Shown: positions 62,310 to 64,000 of the stretch, in pieces
Layout: each line of letters starts with the position of its first letter
Numbering within the stretch: the stretch's first letter is position 1
From: Aureococcus anophagefferens
Lineage: Eukaryota > Sar > Pelagophyceae > Pelagomonadales > Pelagomonadaceae
Length of the DNA stretch: 64,000 nucleotides
Assembly (NCBI RefSeq): GCF_000186865.1
Contig: NW_008705570.1
Location: 1,583,946-1,647,945, forward strand
Direction: 5' to 3'
Notes under the pieces: model-generated
Seen by the model: only the letters and a program-made list of their open reading frames with translations
What the model was told of the DNA's origin: nothing
Database searches by the model: none
Translations under genes and position numbers: made by a program

Positions 62310-64000
62310 CTACGAGGCGGGGTGGAGTTCGATCTGGCGGATGGTCTCGTGGAGGCGCCGGCGCTCCTGGGAGCCGTCGCGGACCGCGTCGATCGCGCGG
62401 ACGAGGAGCGGCGCGAGGACGTCGACGGCGGCGCCGTCCCAGAGGAGGACGTTGCCGTGCGGGGGCGCGCCGGTCCCGCCGGCGGCCGCGAGCTCGTCGA
62501 GGAGGAAGCGGAGCAGCGCGGGCGAGTCGAGCGCGGCCGCGTCGGGCGGGGGCAGGTCGTCGAGGTCGCGGAGCGCGGCCGCGAAGGCCTGGAAGGCGAG
62601 CTGGAGGGCCGTGAGCGCGAGGAAGCCGAGGCGCGCGCCGGGCCGCGCCGCGCGCAGCGCGGCGGCCGCCGCCGCGGCGCGCGTCGGCACGCCGAGCGGC
62701 GGCGGCCGCTCCGCCGCCGCGAGGTCGTCGAACGCGTCGCGGCCGTCGAGGGACGCCCCGTCGACGGTGGCCAGCGGCGCGCCCGGCCGCACGTAGCGCC
62801 GCGGCGCGTCGTCGCGCGGCGCGTCGTCGGGCGGCAGCAGCCGCAGGTCGCCGCGGTCGGGCGCGGCCGCGCCGCCGCCGTCGGGGAACCGCAATCCCGC
62901 GGCGTCGTCGAGCTCCAGGCGGCAGAGGCCCGACCGGTCGTCCCAGCGCTGCGCCACCAGGGTCGCCGTCGCGCCGTCGACGACGGCGACGTCGACGCGC
63001 GCGTAGGCGAGCGGCGCGTCGAAGCGCGCGCGCCGCGCGCAAATGTCCCGGAGCACCGCCGCGTCCGCGAGGCGCCAGCCGCCGCCCGGCGCCGCCCGCA
63101 GCCTCGGGCAGTTCTCCAGGAGCGCGGACACGCCCACGGGCCCCGCGCGCGTGCCCCCGAAGGCCGCGCGGCGCAGCGCCTCGTGGCGCGCGAGCGCCAA
63201 GGCGCCGACGTCGGACACGCGCGCGCACCCCTCGAGCCCCAGGCTCTCGAGGTCCGCGCAGGCGTCGGCGACGGCGACGGGGCTCAGGTCCGTGACGTTG
63301 CCGCAGCGGTTCAGCACGAGGTGGCGGAGCCTGCGCCCGAGGCCGCCGGCCACGGAGAGCACGCCCTCGTCCGTCAGTTTCCCGTGGCGGCTCAGGTCGA
63401 GCGACGTCAGGCGCCCGCCGGCGTCGCGCCGCCGCTCCAGGAACGCGAGCTCCGCGGGCAGCGACGCCGCGGCGCCGCCCGGCGCCCGCGGCGCGCAGAC
63501 GCGCGCGACGGCCGCGACGCCGACGTCGCCGAGGTGCGACGCCGCGCCGCGCGCGACGACCGCGAGCGTGCCGAGCGTCGACCGCAACCCCGCGGCGAGC
63601 GCCGCGACGCCCGCGTCGCCCACGCGCGTCCCGTCGAGGCGCACGGAGCTCAGCACCTCGCAGCCCGCGGCCACGGCCGCCGCCGCGCCGTCGTCGAAGC
63701 CCCGGGCCCGGACGACCGCCAACGTCGTCAGCAGCCGGAGCCTGGGCAGGAAAAGGGTGCGAAATTCCCAACTTCAAAGGCTCCTCTCTCGGCCGGTTTC
63801 CACTCGTTTCGGCTGATTTTTGGACGAGCGATCATCTCTTGGAACGGTCTCGAAGCGTGGATGCTTTTTCCAGAACGCGCGCGCGCGGAACACTCACGTT
63901 GGGGGATCGTTGAATCACTCTTGTCCTGCCCTGGCCGGAGCCGCGGCGCGCCGATGGAGAACACGGCGCCCAGCGACCGCGACGGCCCGGGCCGCGCGGA
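62310..64000 (-). CDS. leucine-rich-repeat protein (5' partial), with introner intron
   Basis: Exons (transcript order) 64000-63942 (open at the window edge) and 63741-62310 give at least 496 aa. After the 200-bp intron is removed the frame reads FSIGAPRLRLLTTLAVVRARGFDDGAAAAVAAGCEVLSSVRLDG, continuing a regular run of LRRs of the ribonuclease-inhibitor/AMN1 type: LTSLDLSRHGKLTDEGVLSVAGGL, LRHLVLNRCGNVTDLSPVAVADAC, LESLGLEGCARVSDVGALALA. The C-terminal half (about 260-490) is Asp/Arg/Ala-rich, with LARIDLLA-type helices and an end ERRRLHETIRQIELHPAS; no domain is named. The 5' exon has no ATG within the window. Confidence 0.72.
63742..63933 (+). mobile_element. introner element, copy C (opposite orientation to its host gene)
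   Basis: 192 bp, flanked by the 8-bp duplication GCCGGAGC (63734-63741 and 63934-63941; GCTCCGGC in the transcript). The interior is about as similar to copies A and B as they are to each other, but lies in reverse relative to transcription. Even so, in the transcript it begins CAGGGCAG and ends CTGCCCAG like A and B. The intron 63742-63941 uses a GC donor from the duplication and joins APR to LRLLTTLAVV. Confidence 0.9.

Overview
This is a nuclear, gene-dense, very GC-rich eukaryotic window. Genes carry few, short introns (about 53-61 bp) and are packed on both strands with gaps often under 150 bp. The gene set is eukaryotic: CENP-C, SEC24, NUP35, a MYND-type ubiquitin protease, IMPDH, a folate/biopterin-type transporter, a mitochondrial inner-membrane protease, HMG-box, ankyrin and armadillo proteins. 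Two proteins (a Tic22-like import factor and a DUF493 protein) begin with a signal peptide followed by a Phe-Ala-Pro junction, as expected for plastid targeting in algae with secondary red plastids. A selenoprotein with a SECIS element and five introner-type introns point to a pelagophyte, most likely Aureococcus or a close relative. The species is an inference, not a database result. The sequence is draft quality: there is one run of 128 N, and three genes show apparent 1-2 base frame breaks.

Layout. 1-14 kb: DENN protein (5' partial), CENP-C, a 372-bp terminal-inverted-repeat element, an alpha/beta hydrolase, MYND-USP, an unknown protein, an acyl-CoA thioesterase, an ankyrin protein, IMPDH and a small CxxU selenoprotein with its SECIS. 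14-28 kb: small secreted or membrane ORFs, a Cys-rich membrane protein, an armadillo protein, a two-HMG-box protein, Tic22-like, ankyrin, a seven-repeat RS-tail protein, an RSL1D1-like L1 protein, DUF493, ankyrin, bestrophin-like channel and a CAP-domain protein. 28-45 kb: membrane protein, armadillo, sulfotransferase, sialidase-like, a C2/cyclic-nucleotide-type channel, NUP35, a propeller protein, a UIM/UBA protein, the BT1 transporter and an IMP2-like protease. 45-64 kb: an unknown protein, tandem 2OG-Fe(II) oxygenases around the gap, CCDC124-like, ABHD17-like, a YjjX-TAZ fusion, D-threonine aldolase, a coiled-coil protein, SEC24, a membrane protein, a myristoylation-type protein and an LRR protein running off the end. 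The genes do not form one pathway; adjacency looks like ordinary compact eukaryotic packing.

The most notable content is (i) the selenoprotein at 13779-14123 with an in-frame TGA in a C-P-H-U motif and a SECIS core at 14164-14200; and (ii) five related 183-203 bp elements, each inserted in a coding gene with an 8-bp target duplication. In every one the duplicated target starts with GT or GC and supplies the 5' splice site, while the element ends in CAG and supplies the 3' splice site, restoring the host frame exactly. A sixth, unrelated inverted-repeat element with an 8-bp duplication lies between genes. Many introns here, including short ones, appear to use GC donors.
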